A DNA stretch of 64,000 bases. Source: Streptomyces sp. L2. GTDB taxonomy: Bacteria; Actinomycetota; Actinomycetes; Streptomycetales; Streptomycetaceae. The DNA is taken from positions 1,240,001-1,304,000 of the forward strand of contig NZ_QBDT01000001.1 in the NCBI RefSeq assembly GCF_004124325.1, in the 5' to 3' direction. The translations under genes were made by a program, and so were the position numbers. The notes under the pieces were generated by a model that saw nothing but the letters and a program-made list of their open reading frames with translations, searched no databases and was not told where the DNA came from. Below, piece by piece: positions 45,259 through 53,999 of the stretch (its first letter is position 1; each line of letters starts with the position of its first letter).

Positions 45259-45427
45259 CGGCCGGCGGGCGGGGGCCGGCGGGAGGTCCTGTGGCCGGCG
45301 GTCGGCGTCACGCCCTGCGGCCGGCCGGCGGACGAGGCGACGGCTTGCGGCCGGGGGGCGCCTCCCGGCCGCCGGCTTCACCGGAATGGATGACACGAAA
45401 GGCGGCGAGCGGGGTACGTAGGGTTCC
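45259..45427. other. 169-bp spacer rich in GCCGGC repeats
   Basis: The spacer between glgX and treY has many copies of GCCGGC/GGCCGGCGG that can form alternative hairpins. It may weaken read-through. No gene is present. Confidence 0.4.
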
Positions 45428-47794
45428 ATGACCTCTGAGCGACCCGGACCGGGAGTGCCGACGGCCACCTACCGGCTGCAGCTCCAGCCCGCCTTCCCGT
45501 TCGCCGCCGCCGCGGCCGCCGTACCGTACCTGGCCTCGCTCGGCGTCTCCCACCTGCACCTCTCCCCCGTCCTGGAGGCGGTGCCGGGCTCGACCCACGG
45601 CTACGACGTCGTCGACCCCGCGCGCGTGCGGGCCGAACTGGGCGGTGAGGAGGGACTGCGCGCGCTGTCCCGCACGGCGCGGGAGCACGGCCTCGGCCTG
45701 GTTCTGGACATCGTGCCGAACCACATGGCCATGGCGCCCCGGCACAACCACGCCCTGTGGGAGGTGCTGCGCGAGGGCCCCGCCTCGCCGTACGCGCGCT
45801 GGTTCGACATCGACTGGGACGCGCAGGACGGCCGGATGCTGCTGCCGGTCCTCGGCGGTCCGGTCGGCACCCAGCTGGAGCACCTGACCGTCGACGGCGG
45901 GGTGCTGCGCTACTTCGGCCACGCCTTCCCCCTCCGCGAGGGCACCGAGGACCTGCCGCTGCCCCGGCTGCTGGACGCCCAGTGGTACCGGCCCGTGTGG
46001 TGGCGGCTGGCCCGCACCGAGCTGAACTACCGGCGCTTCTTCAGCATCTCCGAGCTGATCGGGGTGCGCGTGGAGGACCCCGAGGTGTTCGACGCCACGC
46101 ACGCCACGGTCCTGCGGCTGCTGGACGAGGGCGTGGCCGACGGCCTGCGGATCGACCACCCGGACGGGCTCGCCGACCCCGACACCTACCTCGCGCGGCT
46201 GCACGAGGCCACGGGCGGGCGCTGGACGGTCGTGGAGAAGATCCTCGCCGACGGCGAGCACCTGCCCGCCTCCTGGCCCGTCGCCGGCACCACCGGCTAC
46301 GACGCCCTGCGCCACGTCGACGGGCTTTTCACGGACGCCACCGGGGCGTACGAACTGCTCGGCCAGTACCGCAGGTTCGCGGCCCCGCAGACGGACCGGG
46401 GCGGCAACTGGGAGGCCACGGTGCGGCGCGCCGCCTACAAGGTGCTCACGCACGAGCTGGCCACCGAGACCGACCGGCTCACCCGGGTGGCCGCCCGGCT
46501 GTGCGCCGCCTCGCCCGACCTCGCGCTGCGCGACCGGGCGCCCTGGGCGCTGCGCACCGCCCTGGAGGAGCTGCTGGTACGGCTGCGGGTGTACCGGCCG
46601 TACGCCTCGCAGGACGTCTCCGCCGTCGTCACCGGGGAGGCCGCCGAGGAGGCCCGGCTGGCGTTCGTGGTGCCCGAGGAGGCGGAGGCCGTCGACGTCG
46701 TACGACGGCTGCTCGTCGAGCCGGCCGGTGACGCCTCGGCGCCGGACCACGCGGACCGGGTGGAGCTGCGGACCCGGTTCGCGCAGACCGCGTCGGCGCT
46801 GCGTGCCAAGTCGGTGGAGGACACGGCGTTCTACCGCTACGTGCCGCTGCTGTCGGCGACGGAGGTGGGCGGGGCGCCGGGCAGCCCGGGCGTGTCGCCG
46901 GACGACTTCCACGCCTACTGCGCGCGCGTGCAGCGCGACTGGCCGCTCACCGGGACGGTCGTGTCCACCCATGACACCAAGCGCAGCGCCGACGTGCGCG
47001 CGGCCCTGTCCGTGCTCACCGAGTGCCCCGGACGTTGGGCCGAGGTGCTCGCCGAGGTGACGGCGGCCGGGGACGGCGTCCCCGACGGGCAGCTGGCGTG
47101 GGCCGCCTGGCAGACGGTGTTCGGGCTCGGTGAGGCGGAGGAGGAGCGGGTCCAGGAGGCGCTGCTGAAGCACGCGCGCGAGGCGGGCCTCTACACCAGC
47201 TGGACGGAGCAGGAGCCGCCCTACGAGGAGGCGGTCGCGGCCTTCGTCGCGGCGGGGCCGTGCGGCGCGCCGGGCGAGCGGGTGGCAGCCCTCCGCAAGG
47301 CGTTGGAGCCGCACGTCCGGGCCAACGTCCTGGGCACCGCGCTGGTCCATCTGACGATGCCGGGCGTGCCGGACGTGTACCAGGGCACCGAGGGCGAGTA
47401 CCGGGCGCTGGTGGACCCCGACAACCGGCGGCCGGTGGAGTTCCCGCCGTCGCTGCCCGGGGAGAAGGACGCGCTCACGGCGGCGGCCCTGCGGCTGCGC
47501 TCCCGCCGGCCCGGCGCCTTCGGTCCCTCGGCGACGTACGCCCCGCTGGCCGCGGAGGGCCGGGCGGCCGGGCACTGCCTGGCCTTCGCCCGGTCCGGTG
47601 AGGTGGTCACGGCGGCGACCCGGCTGTCGCTCCGGCTGGCGGACGCGGGCGGCTGGGACGAGACGCTGCTGCCCCTGCCGCCGGGCCGGTGGACGGACCT
47701 GCTCGCCCCGGACCGGCGGTTCACGGGGCACGCGCGCGTGGCCGACCTGTTCGCACACCTGCCGGTGGCGCTGCTGGAGCGGACGGAGGACTGA
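45428..47794 (+). CDS. treY: maltooligosyl trehalose synthase (GH13_26)
   Basis: An enzyme of 788 residues that turns the reducing end of malto-oligosaccharides into a trehalose unit. TYRLQLQPAFPFAAAAAAVPYLASLGVSHLHLSPVLEAVPGSTHGYDV opens the barrel. DIVPNHMA, the nucleophile region DGLRIDHPDGLADP, the acid/base region WTVVEKIL and STHDTKRSADVRA are the four GH13 regions in TreY form. MPGVPDVYQGTE and the C-terminal beta domain complete it. TreZ (52195) would release the trehalose. The ATG is at 45428; it is separated from glgX by a repeat-rich spacer. Confidence 0.96.
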   Translation: MTSERPGPGVPTATYRLQLQPAFPFAAAAAAVPYLASLGVSHLHLSPVLEAVPGSTHGYDVVDPARVRAELGGEEGLRALSRTAREHGLGLVLDIVPNHMAMAPRHNHALWEVLREGPASPYARWFDIDWDAQDGRMLLPVLGGPVGTQLEHLTVDGGVLRYFGHAFPLREGTEDLPLPRLLDAQWYRPVWWRLARTELNYRRFFSISELIGVRVEDPEVFDATHATVLRLLDEGVADGLRIDHPDGLADPDTYLARLHEATGGRWTVVEKILADGEHLPASWPVAGTTGYDALRHVDGLFTDATGAYELLGQYRRFAAPQTDRGGNWEATVRRAAYKVLTHELATETDRLTRVAARLCAASPDLALRDRAPWALRTALEELLVRLRVYRPYASQDVSAVVTGEAAEEARLAFVVPEEAEAVDVVRRLLVEPAGDASAPDHADRVELRTRFAQTASALRAKSVEDTAFYRYVPLLSATEVGGAPGSPGVSPDDFHAYCARVQRDWPLTGTVVSTHDTKRSADVRAALSVLTECPGRWAEVLAEVTAAGDGVPDGQLAWAAWQTVFGLGEAEEERVQEALLKHAREAGLYTSWTEQEPPYEEAVAAFVAAGPCGAPGERVAALRKALEPHVRANVLGTALVHLTMPGVPDVYQGTEGEYRALVDPDNRRPVEFPPSLPGEKDALTAAALRLRSRRPGAFGPSATYAPLAAEGRAAGHCLAFARSGEVVTAATRLSLRLADAGGWDETLLPLPPGRWTDLLAPDRRFTGHARVADLFAHLPVALLERTED

Positions 47795-47935
47795 CGCCAC
47801 GGGGGCCAACTCCAGACAGGGCATGACGCTCCCGGGCGCCCCCGGAAGGCTTCCGGAGGCCGCCTGCCGAATGCTTGACAGTTCACGCGGGCCGTGCGGG
47901 ACTGGGAGGGCGAAGCAGGGCAGACCAAACGGGGG

Positions 47936-49186
47936 GTGAGTCTCCTGCCGCGACTGCGCTACCCCACCGTTCCCGAACTGGTCGACTCCGCCCGCGCGCT
48001 GACCGCCCAGGAGCCCGGGCTGTGCGTCCTGCGGCCGGTGGGTTCCTCGCGGGCCGGCCGCCCCCTGCACCTGCTGTCCGTCGGACACGCGCGCCGCGCC
48101 GTGCTGGTGGTCGCCGGGGCCCACGCGAACGAGCCGACCGGTGGCTGCACGCTGCGGGTGCTGGCCGAACGCGTCCTCGCCGAGCGGGAGTTGCGTGCGG
48201 ACACCTCCTGGCACTTCCTGCTGTGCGCGGACCCGGACGGGGCGAGCCTGCACGTGACCCCGGCGCCGCGCAGCCTGCTCGACTACCACCTCGGTTTCTA
48301 CCGCCCGACCGGTTCGGAGCAGCCCGAGTGGTCGCCCTCGGTGCTGCCGCCGGACCGGCTGCCGCCGGAGACCCGGGCCCTGACCGGGGTGATCGACGAG
48401 CTGCGCCCCTACCTCCAGGTGACGCTGCACGGCACCGACCTGGGCGGCAGCTGGGTGCAGCTGACGAGGGACGTGCCGGGGCTCGCGGAGCCGTTCGCCA
48501 AGTCCGCGGCGCAGTTGCACATCCCGGTGGAGACCGGTGCCTCGGACGCGGCCGGGTGGCCCGCCAGTGGGCCCGGGGTGCATGTGATGCCGGGGCCGGA
48601 GTCGGGCGTGCCGTACCCGAGCATGCCGGACGACGCGCGGCACAGCACCTGGTACCACGCCCACCGGTACGGCGGTCTGACCGCGGTGGTGGAGGTGCCG
48701 ATGTGGGCCAGCGACCTGGTGGACGACCCGGCCCCGCATCCGGCGCCCGAGGCGGCGATGCGGCGGCTGGCACGGCGGCTGCTGCGGGACTCGCTGGAGG
48801 TGGAGGCGGTGCTCGCCGAGGCGCTGCCGCGGCTGGACGGCGCGGACGGTCCGCTGCTGCGGGCCTCGCGGTGGGCGCTGGAGCTGATCCCGGGGCTCGC
48901 GGAGGACTGGAGCGGGCGGCCGCCGGCCGGGACGACGATGGCGTACGTCGGCAGCGTCGACGCGTTCGGGCGGCGGCTGCCGTTGCGGGCGGCGGCGATG
49001 CTGCTGCGGGTGCTGCGGGAGGTGGATGACCGGTCGGCGCCGCGTCTTGAGCGGCTCGTGGCCACGTGGTGCGAGGCGTACGCGGAGCGGTTCCGGGCGC
49101 GGTGGGTGCCGTTGGCGCATCAGGTGGAGCACCAGTCGCGCACGGTGCTGGTGGCGGCCCAGCAGGCCCGCGACCACGCGTCGTGA
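47936..49186 (+). CDS. M14 family zinc carboxypeptidase
   Basis: A peptidase of 416 residues. The zinc ligands are His63 and Glu66 in VVAGAHANEPTGG and His164 in VTLHGTDLGG. TWYHAHRYGGLTAVVEVPMW (about residues 238-258) probably carries the catalytic Glu. There is no signal peptide. It removes C-terminal residues from peptides, or amide links in cell-wall peptides. The start is GTG 47936 (VSLLPRLRYP). A consensus -35 TTGACA (47875-47880) lies upstream without a good -10. A paralogue (49948-51315) faces it. Confidence 0.86.
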   Translation: MSLLPRLRYPTVPELVDSARALTAQEPGLCVLRPVGSSRAGRPLHLLSVGHARRAVLVVAGAHANEPTGGCTLRVLAERVLAERELRADTSWHFLLCADPDGASLHVTPAPRSLLDYHLGFYRPTGSEQPEWSPSVLPPDRLPPETRALTGVIDELRPYLQVTLHGTDLGGSWVQLTRDVPGLAEPFAKSAAQLHIPVETGASDAAGWPASGPGVHVMPGPESGVPYPSMPDDARHSTWYHAHRYGGLTAVVEVPMWASDLVDDPAPHPAPEAAMRRLARRLLRDSLEVEAVLAEALPRLDGADGPLLRASRWALELIPGLAEDWSGRPPAGTTMAYVGSVDAFGRRLPLRAAAMLLRVLREVDDRSAPRLERLVATWCEAYAERFRARWVPLAHQVEHQSRTVLVAAQQARDHAS

Positions 49187-49537
49187 GCCGCCGGCACCCG
49201 GCGCCGTCTCCCAGGGGGCTCCGCCCACCGGACCCCCGGCCTCCGCCCACCCACCGCCCGACTCGGTGGGGCGAGAGGTGGACGAACAGCCGGCGACCCG
49301 GTGGGTCGAGAGATGGACGAACAGCCACCCCGACTCGGTGGGGCGACAGGTACGCGCACGGCCACCGACTCGGTGGGGCGACAGGTGCGCGCACGGCGTC
49401 CGACTCGGTGGGGCGAGAGGTGGACGAACAGCCCGCCCGACTCGGTCGGCCGGGAGGTGGACGCACGGCGTCCGGATCCGTCCGTCGAGAGGTGGGCGGA
49501 CCGCGTGCGGGGCGGGGGCCGGGGGCGCGGGGTGGGT
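49187..49537. other. spacer holding a REP-like tract and a repeat array
   Basis: The 351 bases between the M14 gene and the convergent SSI gene contain GGGGGCTCCGCCCACCGGAC (about 49215), a phrase I know as common in Streptomyces spacers, and then the seven-unit array at 49261-49511. No gene is present. Confidence 0.55.
49261..49511. repeat. seven tandem repeats of 35-37 bp
   Basis: Units start at 49261, 49296, 49333, 49368, 49403, 49440 and 49476. The first reads ACTCGGTGGGGCGAGAGGTG, then GACGAACAGCC and a variable end. Units 1, 2 and 5 share GACGAACAGCC, while 3 and 4 share CGCGCACGGC. ACTCGGTGGGGCGA is nearly constant. The variable segments are only a few bases long, so this is not a CRISPR array. 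It lies exactly between two convergent genes. Confidence 0.8.
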
Positions 49538-49951
49538 TCAGTCGGTCGGGGTGAAGATCGTGCCTGTTCGGGCGCTCATGACGCAGGGGTTGGCGAAGGT
49601 CTGCTGGTAGGTGATCGGGCGGCCGTTCCAGCGGCCGCGGGCCTGGGCGGTGACCGGGGCGTAGATCATGGGGCAGATGCCGTGCCGGACCGGGATGCTG
49701 CGGATGTTCCCGCCGGCGGCGGCGAGTTCGGCGCAGGCGTCGGCCTGGGCGTGGCCCTGGGGCGGGTCGCACAGCAGCAGGGTGCCGGGCGTGGCGGCGG
49801 TGGGGGCGGCGCCGTGGGTGACGGTGAGGTAGAGCCAGTTGCCGGGGCCGACGTCCTTGGGGGCGGCGTCGGCGGGGCCCGCGGTGAGGAGGCCGGTGGC
49901 CGCTGCCAGCAGGGCGCCGGCCGTGACTGTCGCTCGGATGAGATGCGTCAT
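49538..49951 (-). CDS. subtilisin inhibitor-like protein (SSI family)
   Basis: A secreted protease inhibitor of 137 residues. The signal is RATVTAGALLAAATGLLTAGPADA. The mature part has the four Cys of SSI (LLLCDPPQGHAQADACAEL, GICPMIYAPVT and FANPCVMSA) and the end TGTIFTPTD. The reactive site is probably Met-Ile in CPMIYAP, similar to Met73-Val74 of SSI, which would target subtilisin-like proteases. Its ATG overlaps the stop of the M14 gene (ATGA), so inhibitor and peptidase are made together. Confidence 0.9.
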   Translation of the reverse strand: MTHLIRATVTAGALLAAATGLLTAGPADAAPKDVGPGNWLYLTVTHGAAPTAATPGTLLLCDPPQGHAQADACAELAAAGGNIRSIPVRHGICPMIYAPVTAQARGRWNGRPITYQQTFANPCVMSARTGTIFTPTD

Positions 49952-51315
49952 TCCCCGTGCATCGGCACGGCGGCCCGCGTTCCCCAGCCCGGCTCACCCG
50001 AACGAGAGCCCACGGGGGCCCGGCCGTGCGCCAGTTCGAACGCGTGCAGCACCACGCGCGCCTGGTACTCGGCCTGGCGGGCGACCGGGATCCAGCGGGC
50101 CCCGCAGTCGTCGCGGAACTCCGCGCACCACAGGTCGATGAGCCGGTCGAGGTCGGGCAGCACGCCGGCCGGGTCCCGGCCGGTGCCGCGCACGAGCCGG
50201 TGCAGCAGTCCGGCGGTGCGCAGGGCGAGGCGCCGCCCGGCGATGCGCAGGGCGGCCAGGTGGGCGCGGCTGAGCGGCGGCAGCGGGTGGGCCGTGCCGG
50301 TGTCGGTGCCGGGGTCCCAATCGTCGGCGAGGCCGGGGCAGACCAGCACGTAGTCGTCGACCGGCGCGAGCATCCGGGCGGCGTCGGGCGTGCCGTCGAG
50401 ATGCGGCCGGATACGGGCCAGGATGCCGCCGAGAAGCCGGACGTCACGGCGCAGCGAACGGCTGACGGTCCGCAGCTCCGCGTCCCGGTCGGCGGGCGGT
50501 GCACCGTCCTCGACGCCCGTCGCACCCCACATGGGTGCCTCGACGACGGCCGTGACGGTGCCGTACCGGTGCGGATGGTACCACGTCGACTCTACGGCGG
50601 CCTCGGTGATGGCGGCGGCCAGGCCGCCGCGGCGGGGCGGCGGGATGCGGTAGACGGCGGGCGCCAGGGTGGGCCAGTACAGGGTGTCGTAGGCGCCGAG
50701 TTCACGGGGGACGCCCAGTTCGGCCGCGGTGCGGGCGAGGCGCCGGCCGAGGCCGGGCAGGTCGCGGGTCAGCTCGACGAAGCCGCCGCCGACGTCGACG
50801 CCGTGCAGCGAGCACTGCAGGACCGGGCGGAGTTCGTCCTGGAGGGCGAGCAGGGCGCGGGTCTCGGGCAGGGCGGCGGCGGCCGGGCCGTCGGGCAGCC
50901 ATTCGGGCTGTTCGAGGAAGCCGGGCCGGAAGAAGTTCCGGAAGTAGTGCCCGAGGGTGTACGGCCCGGCCAGCCAGCCCTCGTTGCGGCGCGCGCCGTC
51001 GGGGTCGAGGCACAGCAGCAGGTTCCAGGTGGCGTCGGTGTCGTCGGTGAGCGCGGGATCGGCGAGGACGCGGGCGGCGAGGGTGAGGAGCGTGGCGCCG
51101 CCGACGGGTTCGTTGGCGTGCGGGCCGGCGACGACCAGGGTGTGGCGGTCGCCGTGACCGATGGAAAGCAGCCACATCGGTGTGCCGGCGCGGGAGGTGC
51201 CGACGCGGCGCAGCCGGGCGTCGCGGGGGTGGCGGGCGGCGAGGACGGAGGCGCGGGCGGCGAGTTCGCCGACGGACGGGTAGCGCTGGAGTGGCGGCAG
51301 GACACACCTCCACAC
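49948..51315 (-). CDS. M14 family zinc carboxypeptidase, paralogue
   Basis: A peptidase of 455 residues, clearly related to the protein at 47936 over its whole length (RYPSVGELAARASVLAARHP, VVAGPHANEPVGGATL, WYHPHRYGTVTAVVEAPMWG). The zinc ligands are His66 and Glu69 (HANEP) and His171 (CSLHGVD). There is no signal peptide. GTG 51315 is the only reasonable start in frame. It is translationally coupled to the SSI inhibitor gene. The paralogue is longer at the C terminus by about 20 residues. The substrate is unknown. Confidence 0.85.
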   Translation of the reverse strand: MWRCVLPPLQRYPSVGELAARASVLAARHPRDARLRRVGTSRAGTPMWLLSIGHGDRHTLVVAGPHANEPVGGATLLTLAARVLADPALTDDTDATWNLLLCLDPDGARRNEGWLAGPYTLGHYFRNFFRPGFLEQPEWLPDGPAAAALPETRALLALQDELRPVLQCSLHGVDVGGGFVELTRDLPGLGRRLARTAAELGVPRELGAYDTLYWPTLAPAVYRIPPPRRGGLAAAITEAAVESTWYHPHRYGTVTAVVEAPMWGATGVEDGAPPADRDAELRTVSRSLRRDVRLLGGILARIRPHLDGTPDAARMLAPVDDYVLVCPGLADDWDPGTDTGTAHPLPPLSRAHLAALRIAGRRLALRTAGLLHRLVRGTGRDPAGVLPDLDRLIDLWCAEFRDDCGARWIPVARQAEYQARVVLHAFELAHGRAPVGSRSGEPGWGTRAAVPMHGE

Positions 51316-51432
51316 TGTGGTGCCGTCGGTTCACCGGTTGCGCATGGTGTACGCACAGTCAGTCACGACTTGGGGGGTACGTCAACACCGTGGCGGACAA
51401 GAGGTTTTCGGCCACGCCGGCCGGACGGTGCG

Positions 51433-52018
51433 TCAGCTCGTGGCGAGCCGGAACGCCACCCGCCCGAAGGTCACCTGGTCGCCCTCGCGGACGACGACGG
51501 CGCCGGTCACCTGGCGTCCGTTGACGGTGGTGCCGTTGGTGGAGCCGAGGTCCCGCAGGATCCACAGGCCGCCCTGGCGGCGCAGTTCGGCGTGGACGCG
51601 GGAGACCGTCTCGTGGTTCAGGCGCAGCCCGCTGGCCGGATCCCGTCCGGTCAGGGCCCGGTGCGGCGAGTGGGGGCACCTCCCGGCCGAAGGCTGGGGG
51701 AGCGTGCATGGCGTCGCGGGGCAGGCGGGAATGTGACGACAGGGCCTGGGCGCGGCGCAGTCGTACGGTGAAGCCGGAGACGGCCTCGACGGTGCCGAGG
51801 ACCGCGCGGGAGAAGCCGTTCTCGCGGGGCAGGTCGGCGGTGAGGGCGGCGAGTTCGTCGGCGCGGCGGGCGGCGAGGGCGAGTTCCATGCGGTGCAGGA
51901 AGGTGTCGTGGGAGAGGCGGCCCATGGCGACGCCGTCCCGCAGGGCCCGCAGCGCCTTGTCCCGTTCCGCGTCGGACAGCCGCGCGGGGTAGGTGGGGAA
52001 CTCGAAGGACGACGTCAC
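51433..52018 (-). pseudogene. DUF1707-FHA protein gene, frameshifted by a 31-bp repeat
   Basis: GTG 52018 begins VTSSFEFPTYPARLSDAERDKALRALRDGVAMGRLSHDTFLHRME, a DUF1707 domain (about residues 10-60) that runs in one frame to RLPRDAMH. A second frame, ending at TGA 51433-51435, encodes an FHA phosphothreonine-binding domain (LTGRDPASGLRL, NHETVSRVHAEL, LRDLGSTNGTTVNG, VREGDQVTFGRVAFRLA). The palindromic repeat at 51671-51702 lies exactly between them. Removing 31 bases joins both frames, so the insertion appears to have broken the gene. If translated as is, the product ends with about 100 unrelated residues at 51359. Confidence 0.82.
51671..51702. repeat. Streptomyces palindromic repeat, copy 2, inside a gene
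   Basis: TGGGGGCACCTCCC, then GGCCGAAG, then GCTGGGGGAG. It has the same outer blocks as the copy at 24902-24932. It sits between the DUF1707 and FHA parts of the broken gene; CAC occurs at both edges of the inferred 31-bp insertion. Confidence 0.7.
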
Positions 52019-52194
52019 GCTGGAGATTGTCCGGTGCGGTGGCCCCCGGTGTCCAGACGACGCGGAAGCGGTGCCCACGCGCGTGGTGGGCCCGACACCT
52101 GCGGGGAAAGGGTGGTTTCGACGGCGGATCGATCTCGTTCGGGGCACGATGGGCGGGCGGGACATCACGGTGAGCAGACGAAGGGGAACCGTCC

Positions 52195-53943
52195 GTGCAG
52201 TTCGAGGTGTGGGCACCGCAGGCAGACCGAGTGACGCTCCAGTGCGACGGCGCGGCGCGCGCGCTGGAACGCGATCCGGAACGGGACGGCTGGTGGACCG
52301 GGGAGGCGGAGGCGGGGGACGGCTCGCGGTACGGGTTCGCGCTGGACGACGGCCCGGTGCTGCCCGATCCGCGCTCGCGGCGGCAGCCGGACGGCCCGGA
52401 CGGGCTGAGCGCGGTCGTGGACCACGGGCGGTACGCGTGGCGTGCCGCGTGGGCGGGGCGCGGGCTGCCGGGCGCGGTGCTGTACGAGCTGCACGTGGGG
52501 ACGTACACCCGGGAGGGCACCCTGGACGCGGCCGCCGCCCGGCTGGAGCACCTCGTGGAACTGGGCGTCACGCACGTCGAGTTGATGCCGCTGTGCCCGT
52601 TCCCGGGGCGGCACGGCTGGGGGTACGACGGGGTGTCGCCGTGGGCGGTGCACGAGCCGTACGGCGGCCCCGAGGCACTGAAACGGTTCGTCGACCGGGC
52701 GCACGAGCTGGGGCTGGCCGTCGTCCTGGACGTCGTGCACAACCATTTGGGCCCGTCGGGCAACTATCTGCCGCTGTTCGGCCCGTACTTCACGGACGCG
52801 TACCACACGCCGTGGGGTTCGGCGGTGAACCTGGACGGGGCCGGCTCGGACGAGGTGCGCGCCTTCCTGGTGGGCAGCGCGCTGGCGTGGCTGCGGGACT
52901 ACCGGGTGGACGGGCTGCGCCTGGACGCGGTGCACGCGCTGTACGACACGCGCGCGTGCCACTTCCTGGAGGAGCTGTCGGCGGCCGTGGACGCGCTCAC
53001 AGCGGAGCTGGGCCGGCCGCTGTTCCTGATCCCCGAGTCCGACCTGAACGACCCGCGTCTGATCACCCCGCGCGCGGAGCACGGCCTCGGGCTGCACGCG
53101 CAGTGGAACGACGACTTCCACCACGCCCTGCACACCGCGCTGACCGGCGAGTCGCAGGGCTACTACGCCGATTTCGCGCACGCCCCGCTGGCCGCGCTCG
53201 CCAAGACGCTCACCGGCGGGTACTTCCACGACGGCACGTACTCCAGTTTCCGGCGCCGTCACCACGGCCGGCCGCTGGACCGGGCGCGGGTGGCCGGGCA
53301 CCGGCTGCTCGGCTACAGCCAGACCCACGACCAGGTCGGCAACCGCGCCCAGGGCGACCGGCTCGCCGCGCTCCTCTCCCCCGGTCTGCTGGCCTGCGCG
53401 GCCACGCTCGTGCTGGCCTCGCCGTTCACGCCGATGCTGTTCATGGGCGAGGAGTGGGCCGCGGGCACGCCCTGGCAGTACTTCACCGACCATCCGGACC
53501 CCGAACTGGCCGAGGCGGTACGGCGGGGCAGGCGCCGGGAGTTCGCGGCGCACGGCTGGGCCGAGGAGGACGTACCGGATCCGCAGGACCCGAAGACGCG
53601 GGAGCGGTCCTGCCTGGACTGGGCGGAGCAGGAGCGTGAGCCCCACGCGCGCGTGCTGGACTGGTACCGGCGGCTGATCGCGCTGCGCCACGAGCAGCCC
53701 GACCTCACCGATCCCGACCTCGCCGACACCAAGGTGGCCTACGACGAGGAGGCCCGCTGGCTGGCCTTCCGGCGCGGCGACGTCCGGGTGGCGGTGAACC
53801 TGGCCGGGGAGCCGGCGGCGATCCCGCTGGGCACGGGCCGCACGGAGATCCTCGCCGCATGGGACCCGGCGGCGACGGCCCCGGACGCCGACGGCCTGCT
53901 CCACCTCCCCGGCGAGTCCTGCGTGGTGCTGACCCAGCCGTAG
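52195..53943 (+). CDS. treZ: malto-oligosyltrehalose trehalohydrolase (GH13_10)
   Basis: An enzyme of 582 residues that cuts trehalose from maltooligosyl trehalose made by TreY. It has an N-terminal E-set domain (FEVWAPQADRVTLQCDGAARALERD). The GH13 barrel follows, with DVVHNHLGPSGNYL, VDGLRLDAVHAL (nucleophile Asp, about residue 240), FLIPESDLNDPRL (acid/base Glu) and SQTHDQVGNRAQGDRLA. The start is GTG 52195. It is 4.4 kb from treY, with peptidase genes in between. Its divergent neighbour is the broken FHA gene. Confidence 0.96.
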   Translation: MQFEVWAPQADRVTLQCDGAARALERDPERDGWWTGEAEAGDGSRYGFALDDGPVLPDPRSRRQPDGPDGLSAVVDHGRYAWRAAWAGRGLPGAVLYELHVGTYTREGTLDAAAARLEHLVELGVTHVELMPLCPFPGRHGWGYDGVSPWAVHEPYGGPEALKRFVDRAHELGLAVVLDVVHNHLGPSGNYLPLFGPYFTDAYHTPWGSAVNLDGAGSDEVRAFLVGSALAWLRDYRVDGLRLDAVHALYDTRACHFLEELSAAVDALTAELGRPLFLIPESDLNDPRLITPRAEHGLGLHAQWNDDFHHALHTALTGESQGYYADFAHAPLAALAKTLTGGYFHDGTYSSFRRRHHGRPLDRARVAGHRLLGYSQTHDQVGNRAQGDRLAALLSPGLLACAATLVLASPFTPMLFMGEEWAAGTPWQYFTDHPDPELAEAVRRGRRREFAAHGWAEEDVPDPQDPKTRERSCLDWAEQEREPHARVLDWYRRLIALRHEQPDLTDPDLADTKVAYDEEARWLAFRRGDVRVAVNLAGEPAAIPLGTGRTEILAAWDPAATAPDADGLLHLPGESCVVLTQP

Positions 53944-53999
53944 GGGTCGGAGCGGCCGGGCGGCCGGGCCGCTTTCGGCACGCCCCGGCCGCCGGGCCG

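Noticed and set aside
47875..47903. Strong promoter with TTGACA before the M14 gene
   Set aside because: The -35 is perfect, but no acceptable -10 occurs 16-19 bases downstream, so only a weak mention is justified.
45308..49228. A 1306-codon open frame on the minus strand opposite treY and the first M14 gene
   Set aside because: Both plus-strand genes have full catalytic motifs and normal codon bias. The antisense product has no recognisable domain.
49261..49511. CRISPR array
   Set aside because: Units of 35-37 bp are directly adjacent with only a few variable bases. There are no spacers of about 30 bp and no cas genes.
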